Origin: Paludibacteraceae bacterium
GTDB lineage: Bacteria; Bacteroidota; Bacteroidia; Bacteroidales; Paludibacteraceae
DNA length: 64,000 nucleotides
Direction: 5' to 3'
NCBI GenBank assembly: GCA_017464475.1
Contig: JAFTZQ010000005.1
Span: forward strand, 62,001-126,000
Under the pieces are notes generated by a model that had not been told where the DNA came from, searched no databases, and saw only the letters and a program-made list of their open reading frames with translations. Shown here piece after piece: positions 29,101-35,211 of the stretch. Both the position numbers and the translations under genes were made by a program. Numbering within the stretch: the stretch's first letter is position 1; each line of letters opens with the position of its first letter.

Positions 29101-29201
29101 CTGAAGATTATGATATTCCTTTTAAAAATAAAATTACCAGTCTGTATCCAGATATTCAACTTTTAATTCTGCATAACCATGGATCGCCTATTAGATACTA
29201 A
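20130..29201 (+). CDS. Giant SpvB/FG-GAP/RHS polymorphic toxin with JAB-like C-terminus
   Basis: About 3023 residues from ATG 20130 (ATG 20121 also possible); signal peptide ends LTLHA. An SpvB-type domain begins near residue 210 (TAELTYPIELPKGRHGMQPN; GVGWSLSTPAI). Six FG-GAP/VCBS-like loops of form D-N-G-DG-PD occur between ~650 and ~1630, then YD repeats (~1930-2760) and the RHS core (KERDWETGYDYFVARYL to YIDPDG, ~2765-2825), which usually encloses and cleaves off the toxin. The last ~200 residues are variable and contain HFHTHGHADSY...PSEDYD, a JAB/JAMM-like metal site with slightly unusual Ser-Asp spacing. Resembles TcB/TcC-type secreted toxins. Followed by a lipoprotein overlapping 23 bases. 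Confidence 0.88.
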   Translation: MKRLNYLLALILLMGSLTLHAETISEQVVDNSRLVNPYEGNFSFEAFAPVDIQLPSFSLAADSGSLLHGVDIQVSILPYKSGMRMHSNMENVCLLSDGVRLLPNGEHFSKDTPALITLAYDPARIPMGYAPKDIYTYYSDDNTNWYRLERVAVDTVAHTILSYTNHFTDFANAVIKIPEMPESKAYVPTTMTDLPDVNPMQGIPMVEAPTANNRGTAELTYPIELPKGRHGMQPNVDLHYSSAGGNGILGVGWSLSTPAIAIDTRWGVPRYEPIYETEQYLVNGAPILFRDQDGLALSLPYQNNQFQKRKQGSTRFYARDTKNQDRIIRYGSNPTDYYWAVTDRNGITTYYGRIFDPENPTENSIDEQSVVRTDRNCIAYWAATATVDIFGNYILYQNEKIGNNIYVRQIGYTGNYQQGLPPLFRVCMNYKEHRKDISTNGRLGVLQTENRLLCNIVVQYLDPRLQKGEADNLAAYYMHYNTPNEQSLYKSRLEDVVMLDSVHDICEEIRSCDFDYQVLKEGVPSNWRNSLSQIMLKEAEREAARTHDKSQLDILQKLLDRPYGEYGIPANVTSFKYADAPQAKDLFQMERTLNNSGNQSLSQSQSTSWNVGGSLVVGPGNDVTTSILSGGANYDFSRSNGGCKAMLMDINGDGLADIVYEDESGGKVWYKAQNKNGTTFANPREIEGLTRLAHEVSNTHTWGLQLSFGANLSYSNPISTTYTDTYFTDINADGLPDMIDGDKILINHLNDYGDPSFEDISEVNPEYIRVNNSTCEKRITFDGEVDYRIECELRDTLVHSYSLEEFFGTPVVYEQGTQIIEDHEFTYPDMRYSDSSIYEPVEHILKSKEETYSQQSSEVSIKHDFPKIEESLTCRIEGNRVNIYKLNCVCKPTKIDPDIETVRVWVAPKSDTISIKDTIALLPDTSKSRQLSHTADGVLYTIQHCSLVEGQADSLHLHAGDYTILRQGSISAKDYNPHIFASSIYVREGDIILFRLRSGDNNRFDKTHWRHIITYDKSQVYDSERDYLCTGESHFQAYNNGKIKLSFSGHYDGSTSVNLLVTKNEETLYYEPIAQGAIDIQIEDTVQTNDSILIRLIYSGEEPRWSDIHLIPELRYISNFPISNTGIQIAHDTIVYYPDVQIPRYSWLYPSTSPYRKLFGPLNKGWGQFAYQDVSNNDTIFLDSLVNTQLVSAEYVGENIDYLENYQPNIPSLATYQPNISSPSAIANEDELLAQAYDAFSATNTYNPVSKSHYWIPMRADSRTEQWIAYGNLGCIGRKIQSNAREITIQDNTEDIIEYDSPLPFKSDGSIKNKFVRKTSRSIQNSISYGAGMVGASATFGTYRNLADYMDMNGDGYPDFVGESGIQYSMPWGGIGELKTVPNYSNFSSKNFAYGESFSACPGKAEKNPGNNTRDGKFHLGTTKGVSGGFGTSSTKIQYMDVNADGLPDRLDVDNHKVNYNLGYSFSEPYPLYASISEGYNTNIGANAGASALSGFPFAQIGAVTDQNKSQISIAQVSISAGVSMSASLNNVNELLIDINGDGLPDKLMQTGNTSRVAFNQGNNVFGGYESLNGIGEVSQDKTANVAFNIGATAGIPLGVVRIDFGLQGSPYGASFTEGNVALTDINGDGLVDYVQKDGNTMRVHLNGAGRANLLTSVTNPTGQEIALTYGLSRPSVEHRNRQWELVVIEDKDSILPMDTGKIISSEISYGGAYYDNYERTDYGYDQVRINSNKEKVKIENYHNHSLLQNGELYEDIVGDDYGNTYIRHVHGSRYKAIRTDMEIDDTRVCDDANTLISQEGYWTDYYTTESSSTITTCYNIKYDQYHNIVEYCDSGDIADPNDDWRQEITYLNTTANNMISLPQTEIVHDGADNVLRSSSIDYNVFGKPAHIHQSAEPFQKEVITHILYDDYGNINAIIAPEDANKENSWSAFEYDPVTVSNIVAIYNPFRETTRTEYDYRWGLPTKTTDPAGNEIWYRYDYKGRLEKVIAPREITDGRDYTVKYTYNLIRHNLNHQTPYLYTHVYKDMFDSLFLQKEVSLFDARGRMLQKKHLTELQKTEIWVVDGAEEWDVFGRVLAREYPFIAKDSVENYEPINTRSAVVYTPQYDVLDRPLYQKNADGTDIQMRYAFTKDQKGVLRFSTETIDENRITTAVLKSPQGWTIQQIAGDSSSTFFEYSPIGELLRSTDVEGYATSYTYDRLGHTIERIHPDAGKTVWEYDGAGNMISLRTANLNATGNNIAYIYKFGRLQEIQYPHHPENDVHYQYDSAGRVSLREDGTGSETFLYDELGNTAQSMRRIVIPTEKQVYLFKMLYGYDSFGRMRSIIYPDGEVVHYNYTTGGLLKIVIGSKNGMQPNIYLANREYDEQGRKIFQQYGNGVYTQYDYDPNRQWLGTLQTRLSSGDALQNLQYSYDHAGNIMEIDQSASSPSGAKLGGPYANHYLYDKQYRLVRSYGKGDFQYSFNADYSPAGRLGYKSTAVPYPQTELFFGYDQQHMTHQSRTMFDPQVGTLEFFWDANGNLAQVIGCQQNTRRLHEWDEDNRLRLVLGDKYAGYYGYDGIGERVYKLTGTSSIGQINSGCAKANAFFDDAVLYPNPYVTITPKGYTKHYYAGTERLATVTGNGGLDMMGYPIDNITQREHDIIDAFEHQYKQNDPFYPYSKVIGSAVSTVNIKKQQQKELEYQCKPTLLEFLNIMLQQNILFGAISKYASVNGQEEEIYFYHGDHLGSASWITDIVGKPIQYIHYAPYGELIKNQQAAGYDERYKFTGKERDWETGYDYFVARYLWSLTGHWLSVDPLADKYPNISPYAYAAWNPVKYIDPDGRDIYQYDDETGDIKLYMKTDDNFDQFGKFKYNSETGEYELQTNMDGSIKTYTDHRGNNDKIAKGILRNGLNIKQKGSSFISDNNAGPTITDYYNFALILDEVTGVEISGYVLEAPGEKNRKIVQFEPYKENSYNRSVNRLMKFFPYSVLKHFHTHGHADSYIDATTPSEDYDIPFKNKITSLYPDIQLLILHNHGSPIRY

Positions 29202-29808
29202 TAAGAGACTTTTGTCTCTATTTATAGTAATATTCATGTTTTATTCTTGTGGTATCACTAAAGACTATGATTGTGGTACCACGCAAGACTATGCCTATGT
29301 AAAGTTTAAAGAAATACCCAAAGAAGCAGTAAAAATTGCTATTACAGATTATAGCAAGATATTGCAGAAACGAAAAGATTTAAGAAATATAACAGCTGTG
29401 GAGTTATATATATCTAATACATCAACTGATTGGTTCTATATCGCTATAAAACCATGGTTGCCAACTATAGATGATAAAGGTGAATACCATCTTACTGATG
29501 ATAAATTTCCTTTAGAGGAATTAAATAAGCACATTGGGCAAATTCCTCCTTCATGGATTCCTACAGATTACGTGGAAAAGGATAATGTTTTATACGTATG
29601 GCACGACCCCAAGGTAGTCTTGACTGAAAACGTAAAAAGTATCCTCAATAAATATGACCTGATTTACTATCCAGAAGAACTAATGACAATAACAACAGAT
29701 GGCGGCGATATATCCTATATATTTTGCAAATATAATTACAAGAAGAAGTATTACCGAAAGATAAAAGCGCCATTTAAGACTCCGTTACCATCATGCGGTT
29801 GTCATTGA
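29179..29808 (+). CDS. Putative immunity lipoprotein for the JAB-like RHS toxin
   Basis: 209 residues starting at ATG 29179, overlapping the toxin gene by 23 bases. Signal peptide with lipobox FYSC (LLSLFIVIFMFYSC). The mature part is Lys/Tyr-rich with no recognised family and ends CGCH. The overlap and lipidation match the 16959 gene, suggesting both guard the outer-facing side of the cell against exported C-terminal toxins. Function inferred from context. Confidence 0.6.
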   Translation: MDRLLDTNKRLLSLFIVIFMFYSCGITKDYDCGTTQDYAYVKFKEIPKEAVKIAITDYSKILQKRKDLRNITAVELYISNTSTDWFYIAIKPWLPTIDDKGEYHLTDDKFPLEELNKHIGQIPPSWIPTDYVEKDNVLYVWHDPKVVLTENVKSILNKYDLIYYPEELMTITTDGGDISYIFCKYNYKKKYYRKIKAPFKTPLPSCGCH

Positions 29809-29823
29809 TTACCAATAAACAAT

Positions 29824-29937
29824 ATGCCTTCACATCGCAACACATATTTAATCCTACTCTTATGCGCGACATCCATAACCGTGTATGCCAAGCCTCAGTA
29901 CGTGTTCCAATCGGAAAACCCGATAGCGAATTTTGCA
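29824..29937 (+). pseudogene. Truncated copy of the head of the transglutaminase-like fusion gene
   Basis: Encodes a signal sequence ending TVYA followed by KPQYVFQSENPIANFA, residue-for-residue the mature start of the 17420 protein; nucleotide identity is also high. Similarity stops abruptly and the frame runs into a promoter. Marks a past duplication or recombination at the right edge of the toxin island. Confidence 0.75.
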
Positions 29938-29954
29938 AAAAAATATCCCTCCCC

Positions 29955-29986
29955 CTTGTGTATTTCAGAAAAAAGCAGTAAATTTG
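29955..29986 (+). promoter_or_regulatory. Promoter of the AlbA_2-domain gene
   Basis: CTTG (29955-29958), 20-base spacer, TAAATTTG (29979-29986). Bases 29965-29988 are identical to the ileS promoter region 2838-2861. Confidence 0.75.
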
Positions 29987-30022
29987 CAGCGTTTTTGGTA
30001 CACGGCACACGATAAAATACCT

Positions 30023-31543
30023 ATGAGTCTGACCCAAGAAGATATTATCCGCATTAGAGATAATGGAGAGCAAACCACGGTTCAATTCAAGGAACGTGTC
30101 ACACGCGACAACAAGTACGACGTTGCATGTGAGATGGCGGCATTGAGTAATGCCCATGGGGGAATGATAATAATCGGTATCAACGACAAAACGGGTGCTA
30201 TCAATCCACTTTCTTTTTCCGAACTCCAAGAGACTACCAATTTGTTAGGTAGCTTGGCTTCAGAAAGCGTAGTTCCTCAAATCCTGCTTGAAATCGAAAA
30301 TGTACCCGTTGACAGCGGAACGGTCATTGTCGCAATCATCAAGGAAGGTAAAAACAAACCCTATCGTGATAACAAAGGCGTTATCTGGCTTAAACAAGGT
30401 TCAGACAAGCGCAGAGTGTTCGATAGCGCGGAAATCGTGTCTATGCTCATGGAGAATGGACAGATTCATCCCGACAGCCTGCCGATAGATGGCACAAGTT
30501 TCGGAGACTTGGACGAAAATACCGTCAAAAACTACTTGCAGAATCGTTTTAGGAATGATTTTGAACGGCAAGAATTATCTTTTATCCAACTCCAACAACA
30601 GCCACTCAACGAACTCGCAGGGCTACTCAGCCAAACGCCAGAAGGTATCTTGCGGAACAATGGTCTAATTCTTCCGGATGGCAGACTGACTCTGGCGGCA
30701 TTGATGCTGATGGGAAAAAATCCGCAACGCTGGCTACCGGCATTTACCGTGCGATGTATCAGTTTTGTGGGAAACAGTATCGGCGGGACGGAGTTTAGGG
30801 ACAAAAGCGGAAGTGACGCAGACGGAAACATAGTCCACCTCTACAAATACATCATGTCTTTCTTGACTCGAAACCTGCGCCAAAAGCAGATGCAGGTTGA
30901 GTTTAATAGTCCAGGAGAATTAGAGGTGTCTGCTACAAGTCTTTCTGAATTGGTAGTGAACTCTTTGTTGCATCGCTCGTATGTCATAGAAGCCCCGCTC
31001 CGGGTATTCATTTTTGACAATCGTATTGAAATACACAGTCCCGGCATGTTACCGGAAGGAGTCACACTGGATAGTATCAAACAGGGTGTATCTGTTCCGA
31101 GAAATAAACTGCTATTCAATCATGGTATCAATCTGTTGCCTTACACCGGTGCCGGTAGTGGAATCACACGTGCACTGCTATACACGCCAAACATACAATT
31201 TGAGAATAACGAAACCATCCGAGAATTTGTTACTACCATTCAACGAGAGCCCAACGAAAATAACCAAGTAGCAAACCAAACCGAGCACCAAGTAGAGCAC
31301 CAAGTAGAGCACCAAGTAGAGCACCAACCCAAAGTTCGGCTGACACAGCAACAAAAGGACATTGTGAACTTCTGCTCCGTTCCGAGAACGGCACAAGAAA
31401 TAATGAATAGAATAGGAGTTTACAATCAATCAAGGTCACGAAGAAAGTACATCCAACCATTGATAGACATTGGTGTATTGGAAATGACTGACCCCGATCG
31501 GCCTAACGCTCCTAATCAGAAATATAGAAAAGTTCGAACATAG
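30023..31543 (+). CDS. Schlafen-type AlbA_2 / ATP-binding protein (RecG-like annotation)
   Basis: 506 residues from ATG 30023. The N-terminal ~130 residues (TVQFKERV, EMAALSNAHGGMIIIGIND, KPYRDNKGVIWLKQGSDKRR) match the AlbA_2/Schlafen-like nucleic-acid-binding domain. The middle (ELVVNSLLHRSY, RIEIHSPGMLPEGVT, GSGITRAL) is the GHKL-like C-terminal part usual in this family. A 12-base tandem gives an EHQV repeat at ~420, then a winged-helix-like end (TAQEIMNRIGVYNQSRSRRKYIQPLI). Often annotated as a putative transcriptional regulator or RecG-like; helicase motifs are absent. Frequent in mobile and defence regions. Confidence 0.85.
   Translation: MSLTQEDIIRIRDNGEQTTVQFKERVTRDNKYDVACEMAALSNAHGGMIIIGINDKTGAINPLSFSELQETTNLLGSLASESVVPQILLEIENVPVDSGTVIVAIIKEGKNKPYRDNKGVIWLKQGSDKRRVFDSAEIVSMLMENGQIHPDSLPIDGTSFGDLDENTVKNYLQNRFRNDFERQELSFIQLQQQPLNELAGLLSQTPEGILRNNGLILPDGRLTLAALMLMGKNPQRWLPAFTVRCISFVGNSIGGTEFRDKSGSDADGNIVHLYKYIMSFLTRNLRQKQMQVEFNSPGELEVSATSLSELVVNSLLHRSYVIEAPLRVFIFDNRIEIHSPGMLPEGVTLDSIKQGVSVPRNKLLFNHGINLLPYTGAGSGITRALLYTPNIQFENNETIREFVTTIQREPNENNQVANQTEHQVEHQVEHQVEHQPKVRLTQQQKDIVNFCSVPRTAQEIMNRIGVYNQSRSRRKYIQPLIDIGVLEMTDPDRPNAPNQKYRKVRT
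31283..31327 (+). repeat. 12-base tandem repeat, 3.75 copies (EHQV)
   Basis: GAGCACCAAGTA repeated in perfect phase inside the AlbA_2-domain gene. Being a multiple of 3, copy changes would alter linker length without breaking the frame. Confidence 0.9.
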
Positions 31544-31593
31544 TTCATCGATTTTGCATCTTTGCAGCGGAATTTAGTGATCTTTGATTTTAC

Positions 31594-31898
31594 CTGCCAT
31601 ACGGGCAACTGCTGGCGAACCAGCAAGCGGCAGGATACGATGAACGGTATAAGTTCACGGGGAAAGAGCGAGACTGGGAAACAGGGTATGATATGTTTGG
31701 CTCATTGACTACCGCCTGAACCGCTTTACGAACCTGCAGGAAGACTATACCGTCGAACTCGAACCTGGAGAGACCAATGAGCGCTTTGCTTTCCGTATCG
31801 GCGGATTACCCAAGACCGACAAGGACGGCGCACGCCAATACGTGGTCTATTATATCGTTAAGGTTAACAACAAAGCACACAAGGCCCTTAATCTCTGA
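31594..31898 (+). pseudogene. RHS-core remnant joined to a surface-protein C-terminus remnant
   Basis: First part (to ~31690) reads PYGQLLANQQAAGYDERYKF then GKERDWETGYDM, the RHS core as at 28372-28465. From ~31700 another frame reads WLIDYRLNRFTNLQ ... RFAFRIGGLPKTDKDGARQYV ... VKVNNKAHKALNL stop, matching the end of the 1-2802 protein but lacking ~45 residues of the tail. Two unrelated gene ends are fused here. Confidence 0.8.
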
Positions 31899-31931
31899 AA
31901 CAGAGGATCTGCCTACTGAGGATTACCGAAA

Positions 31932-32024
31932 TTACAGCAGCCCCGTCATATAGACAGGAACGAGCAGTGTCTCGCCGTCTTTGCGGAAGTCTTTTGTATA
32001 AACCAAATAGCGGTTGCCTGCTGC
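31932..32024 (-). pseudogene. C-terminal gene remnant on the minus strand
   Basis: Reads NRYLVYTKDFRKDGETLLVP then VYMTGLL stop with no start codon; it begins right at the -7 box of a perfect promoter (32024-32055). Coding-like, but truncated at its 5' end. Parent family not recognised. Confidence 0.45.
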
Positions 32025-32055
32025 AAAATTACTAAAAATATTTGTTTCCCGCAAA
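32024..32055 (-). promoter_or_regulatory. Perfect Bacteroidota promoter facing the remnant
   Basis: On the minus strand: TTTG (32055-32052), 20-base spacer, TAATTTTG (32031-32024). Transcription would run leftwards into the remnant and antisense to the pseudogene at 31594-31898. Confidence 0.7.
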
Positions 32056-32141
32056 TTTTATAAACAAAAAAATATAGTTTCCCCATATTTTTATGTTCCT
32101 ATATACAAGTTCAAATCAAAAAAAAGGAATAAACTCATGAC

Positions 32142-32182
32142 AAAAAAGCACGGCAAAAGCCGTTGTGGGGCTATTGTCGTGC
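32142..32182 (-). terminator. Terminator of the TonB receptor gene
   Basis: On the minus strand a GCACG ... CGTGC stem enclosing CGGC-TTTT-GCCG is followed by TTTTTT (32147-32142). It lies ~70 bases beyond the receptor stop codon. Together with 31899-32251 this accounts for the gene-free interval. Confidence 0.6.
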
Positions 32183-32217
32183 CGATGTCGTCCTAAGGTG
32201 ATCGCGTGTTGGTCGGG

Positions 32218-32236
32218 AGATGATCCCGTGATGGTC
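32218..32236. repeat. 19-base repeat shared with 62882-62900
   Basis: AGATGATCCCGTGATGGTC, identical at both sites, in a small cluster of GTGATCGCG/GATGGTCGCG variants just past the TonB receptor stop. Function unknown. Confidence 0.6.
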
Positions 32237-32251
32237 GCGTTGGCAACCCGA

Positions 32252-34480
32252 TTACCATTGTACGACAAAACCTGCGTGGACGTTGATGCCCGCCTGCGGG
32301 AAATACCAGACGTAGGTGCCGTCGGTGCCGCCGTTGTTCACGTATTTGGTGTTAAAGAGGTTGTTCACCTGGCATTTAAGCGTAATGTCGGGTATGTTCT
32401 TTGCGTTGGGCAGTTTGTGGAACGGCAGGGTATATGCCATCATAAGGTTGGTAACCGTGTAGGCTTTCAGCATCGCGTCGGTCTTTTCGTTGTTGCCCAG
32501 ATACTGGCTGCTGACCACGAGCGTCTGCAGATCCGCATTGAATCCGGCGTGGTGGAAGGAGAACACATTGCCTGCCGTCCAGTCCGGCGAGAACGAGATA
32601 GTGCGCCATTGGCTGCCGTCTCTCCATTTGTTGCGGCTCCATGTCAGGTTGCCTTTCCAAGTGAACCAGCGTGTCCAGTCCACCCCGAACTGAAACTCTG
32701 CGCCGGTGCGGTAGGAGTCTTTCACATTGGCGGTGATCAGGTAGCCTACCGAGCTCACGTCGCCCGTAGCTATCAGCTGGTCGTCGTAATCCATGAAATA
32801 GAGGTTCAGCCCGATGGTCCAGGGAAGGGCATATCCGCTGCGGAGCACGCCTGCTGAAGCGTAGCTGTAGCCTAACTCATAGTCGTAGAGCCTCTCCGCT
32901 TTGGGGTCTGACGTGCCGTCCGAGGTGACAAAATTGTTGCGTGTCGGCTCGCGGTGTGCCATGGCGAAGGTGGCTGAGAGACGGTGACCGTGGTTGTCGT
33001 AGGTCAGGCCGGCTTTGGGGTTGAAGAAATGCCAGGTGTTGTGTTTGTCGATGGCGACGGGAGCGTCCAGTGCGCTTGTCTCCTCGTTGTCTCCCCAGAT
33101 CCTGTAATCCACCATCCGGTACTGCAGATCGCCGTAGAGGCTCAGTTTCTCTTGTCCGCGGTGAAGCACACGCCAGTTGGCTTTGGCGTACACGTTGCCG
33201 TCCGTCTTGACACCGAAACCCTCGTAATACGGCATGAAGGACCGGGCGGTGCAGGTCGTGTCGATATTGCCGTACTGCAAGCCGCGGTATTGGTTGAGCG
33301 CCAGACCGAACTGCACATCCGCTTTCTCGTGAACGTATTTGCCGGTCAGGATGCCTCCGTAGAAATGGTTGCGCAAACCTTTTTGGGTGATGTTGTCCGC
33401 CTCGTAGGTTGTCCAGTCGGTCATCATCATCTCATAATACCCCGTGCCGTAGGTGTAATGGGCGGTGGCGGAGAGAGTCCAGTGCGGGTTGAAACGGTGC
33501 CCGATATGCAGATGGACATGGTGCTGCTGGTAGTTGTCGGTCTGGTTGTCATAGTAGGCTGTGTTGCCGTTCTTGTCGATATACTCTCCGGCGGGGTTGT
33601 AGCGTCTGTTGGCTCCTCCGATCCCCCACGCCGTGGCAAAATCCACTCCGTACCATGCCATGTAGGTGCGTTCCTTTCCGCCAAAGGCGGTCAGCGTGAC
33701 TGCGGTACGGGTGTTCTGCCAGCCTATCTCGCCCTGGTAACTGAGCAAGTCGGATTTGGCGCGCTCGATGAAACCGTCGGAATTGACCTTGGAGAAACGC
33801 GCGCCGATATGCCATGCGCCTTTCTTCTCCAACCGGTCACCCAGATAGACATCGGCTTTGACCATCTCGCGGAACGTGTTGTACATACCTCCGTTGAAAT
33901 CCAGTTCGGCGCGCACGGGACCCGGATGCACGCTCTCGGGCACGGACGCGTCCAAGGTTCTCAGGTTCACGCTGGCGCCGAAACTGCTGCCGCCGTTGGC
34001 GCTGGTGCCTATACCCCGTTGTACCTGCAGGCTGCTCACACCGCTTGCCATGTCCGTCAGATTGACCCAGAACACCGCCTGGCTCTCCGCGTCGTTGAGC
34101 GGCACCTCGTTGATGGTCATGTTGATACGTGTCTGGTCCGTTCCACGGATGTGGAAGTAGGTGTAACCGACACCCAGACCGTCATCGCTGGTCGTCACCA
34201 GGGAGGGCGTCACCGAGAGCAGATACGGCAGGTTCTGACCCGCGTTGTGGCGGTTCAGCTCCGTGTGCTTCATCTCCTGCTTGCTGTTGGTAGCCTGCAT
34301 GACGGGAGCGCTCACCACAATCTCTTGCAGATGAAAATCACTCGCGTTCAGCGTGTCGAACGGAAGAACTTGCGCAGAGTCCTGCGCGGTGGTCTGCGCA
34401 CTCACTTGCGCAGCAAAGAGCGTCCATGCGCCCCAAAACATCAACCATGCATGGTTGATAAAGAATGTGCTTTTTTTCAT
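32252..34480 (-). CDS. TonB-dependent outer-membrane receptor
   Basis: Minus strand; start chosen at 34480, giving a Lys-rich signal peptide (MKKSTFFINHAWLMFWGAW) ending VSA, 742 residues. The plug domain (LQEIVVSAPVM; NLPYLLSVTPSLVTTSDDG; FHIRGTDQTRINMTINEVPL) is followed by a 22-strand-type barrel ending VNNLFNTKYVNNGG ... NVHAGFVVQW. The plug resembles iron-complex/FecA-like receptors, so siderophore or heme uptake is plausible, but no SusD partner or ligand evidence is present. A strong promoter (34593-34624) precedes it, divergent from yhcH. Confidence 0.93.
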   Translation of the reverse strand: MKKSTFFINHAWLMFWGAWTLFAAQVSAQTTAQDSAQVLPFDTLNASDFHLQEIVVSAPVMQATNSKQEMKHTELNRHNAGQNLPYLLSVTPSLVTTSDDGLGVGYTYFHIRGTDQTRINMTINEVPLNDAESQAVFWVNLTDMASGVSSLQVQRGIGTSANGGSSFGASVNLRTLDASVPESVHPGPVRAELDFNGGMYNTFREMVKADVYLGDRLEKKGAWHIGARFSKVNSDGFIERAKSDLLSYQGEIGWQNTRTAVTLTAFGGKERTYMAWYGVDFATAWGIGGANRRYNPAGEYIDKNGNTAYYDNQTDNYQQHHVHLHIGHRFNPHWTLSATAHYTYGTGYYEMMMTDWTTYEADNITQKGLRNHFYGGILTGKYVHEKADVQFGLALNQYRGLQYGNIDTTCTARSFMPYYEGFGVKTDGNVYAKANWRVLHRGQEKLSLYGDLQYRMVDYRIWGDNEETSALDAPVAIDKHNTWHFFNPKAGLTYDNHGHRLSATFAMAHREPTRNNFVTSDGTSDPKAERLYDYELGYSYASAGVLRSGYALPWTIGLNLYFMDYDDQLIATGDVSSVGYLITANVKDSYRTGAEFQFGVDWTRWFTWKGNLTWSRNKWRDGSQWRTISFSPDWTAGNVFSFHHAGFNADLQTLVVSSQYLGNNEKTDAMLKAYTVTNLMMAYTLPFHKLPNAKNIPDITLKCQVNNLFNTKYVNNGGTDGTYVWYFPQAGINVHAGFVVQW

Positions 34481-34592
34481 TTCCTTTAACAGTATTATCT
34501 GTTCAAGTTCTACGGGTCTTATCTCAGCCGAATAGGACATTTGTCCCTGCTTCCAGCACCCCGAATGAATCTAACAGAATGTAAATCGGGTG

Positions 34593-34624
34593 CAAAAGTA
34601 CTGCTTTTTTTGCAAATGTGCAAA
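34593..34624 (-). promoter_or_regulatory. Promoter of the TonB receptor
   Basis: Minus strand TTTG (34624-34621), 20-base spacer ending AAAAAAAGCAG, TACTTTTG (34600-34593). Confidence 0.8.
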
Positions 34625-34629
34625 TAATT

Positions 34630-34661
34630 CTTGCGTATATGATTTTTTTTTACTAATTTTG
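34630..34661 (+). promoter_or_regulatory. Divergent promoter of the yhcH-glgB group
   Basis: CTTG (34630-34633), 20-base spacer, TAATTTTG (34654-34661). Only 5 bases separate it from the -33 box of the opposite promoter, so the two may be co-regulated. Confidence 0.75.
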
Positions 34662-34691
34662 CACGCAAAATTTATCTAAAATAACAAGTTT

Positions 34692-35147
34692 ATGATACTA
34701 GACAAATTAGAAAACGCTGATTGGTATTTCGACAGCGTACCGGGTTTGAAAGAGTTTATGCAGTTCTACAACGACAATGATCTGGAGGAGCTGCCGGCAT
34801 GTAAAATCTATCTGGACGGCAAGGATCTGTACGTCAACATCGTGGATTTCAAGGGCAAAGAGGAGTCCAAATGCCGTATGGAGGCACACCGCGACTATCT
34901 GGATATCCAGATTCCTCTGGGTGACGATGAGGTGATGGGATGGAAAGCCCAAGTGGATTGCCAGGACGTGACCCAGGAGTATGACGAGGGCAAGGATGTA
35001 GAGTTCTACGGCGACAAGGCTACCGCCAAGTTCACAGTGCCGGCAGGTCATTTCGCTGTCTTCTTCCCTTCGGATGCTCACCAACCGGGTATCGCTCCGG
35101 GCAAGGAGTACCGTAAGCTGATCGTCAAAGCGAAAGTGAATCAGTAA
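34692..35147 (+). CDS. YhcH/YjgK/YiaL (DUF386) family protein
   Basis: 151-residue cupin-like protein with the family signatures EAHRDYLDIQ and FFPSDAHQPG, whose His/Glu residues form the metal site. Members are linked to sialic acid or other sugar metabolism; the nearby nagB (GlcN6P deaminase) makes an amino-sugar role reasonable. The stop codon is immediately followed by an AT-rich repeat. Confidence 0.9.
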   Translation: MILDKLENADWYFDSVPGLKEFMQFYNDNDLEELPACKIYLDGKDLYVNIVDFKGKEESKCRMEAHRDYLDIQIPLGDDEVMGWKAQVDCQDVTQEYDEGKDVEFYGDKATAKFTVPAGHFAVFFPSDAHQPGIAPGKEYRKLIVKAKVNQ

Positions 35148-35207
35148 TTGAGAATTGAAAATTGAGAATTGAGAATTGAGAATTGAGAATTGAAAATTGA
35201 GAATTAA
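35148..35207 (+). repeat. AT-rich repeat family B, intergenic
   Basis: About seven TTGAGAA/TTGAAAA units filling the yhcH-glgB gap from stop codon almost to start codon. Reverse orientation of the CTCAATT units in the AsmA-like gene. Confidence 0.8.
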
Positions 35208-35211
35208 TACC

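Noticed and set aside
30023..31543. RecG helicase
   Set aside because: Family members are often named so, but no DEAD-box or helicase C motifs are present; AlbA_2 domain is the supported call.
32137..32196. Short ATG ORF (MTKKHGKSRCGAIVV...)
   Set aside because: It coincides with the minus-strand terminator hairpin of the TonB receptor gene and has no other support.
32984..34489. 501-codon open frame on the plus strand
   Set aside because: Shadow of the TonB receptor.
35148..35207. Possible CRISPR array
   Set aside because: Units are 7-10 bases with no spacers and no cas genes; this is a simple tandem repeat.
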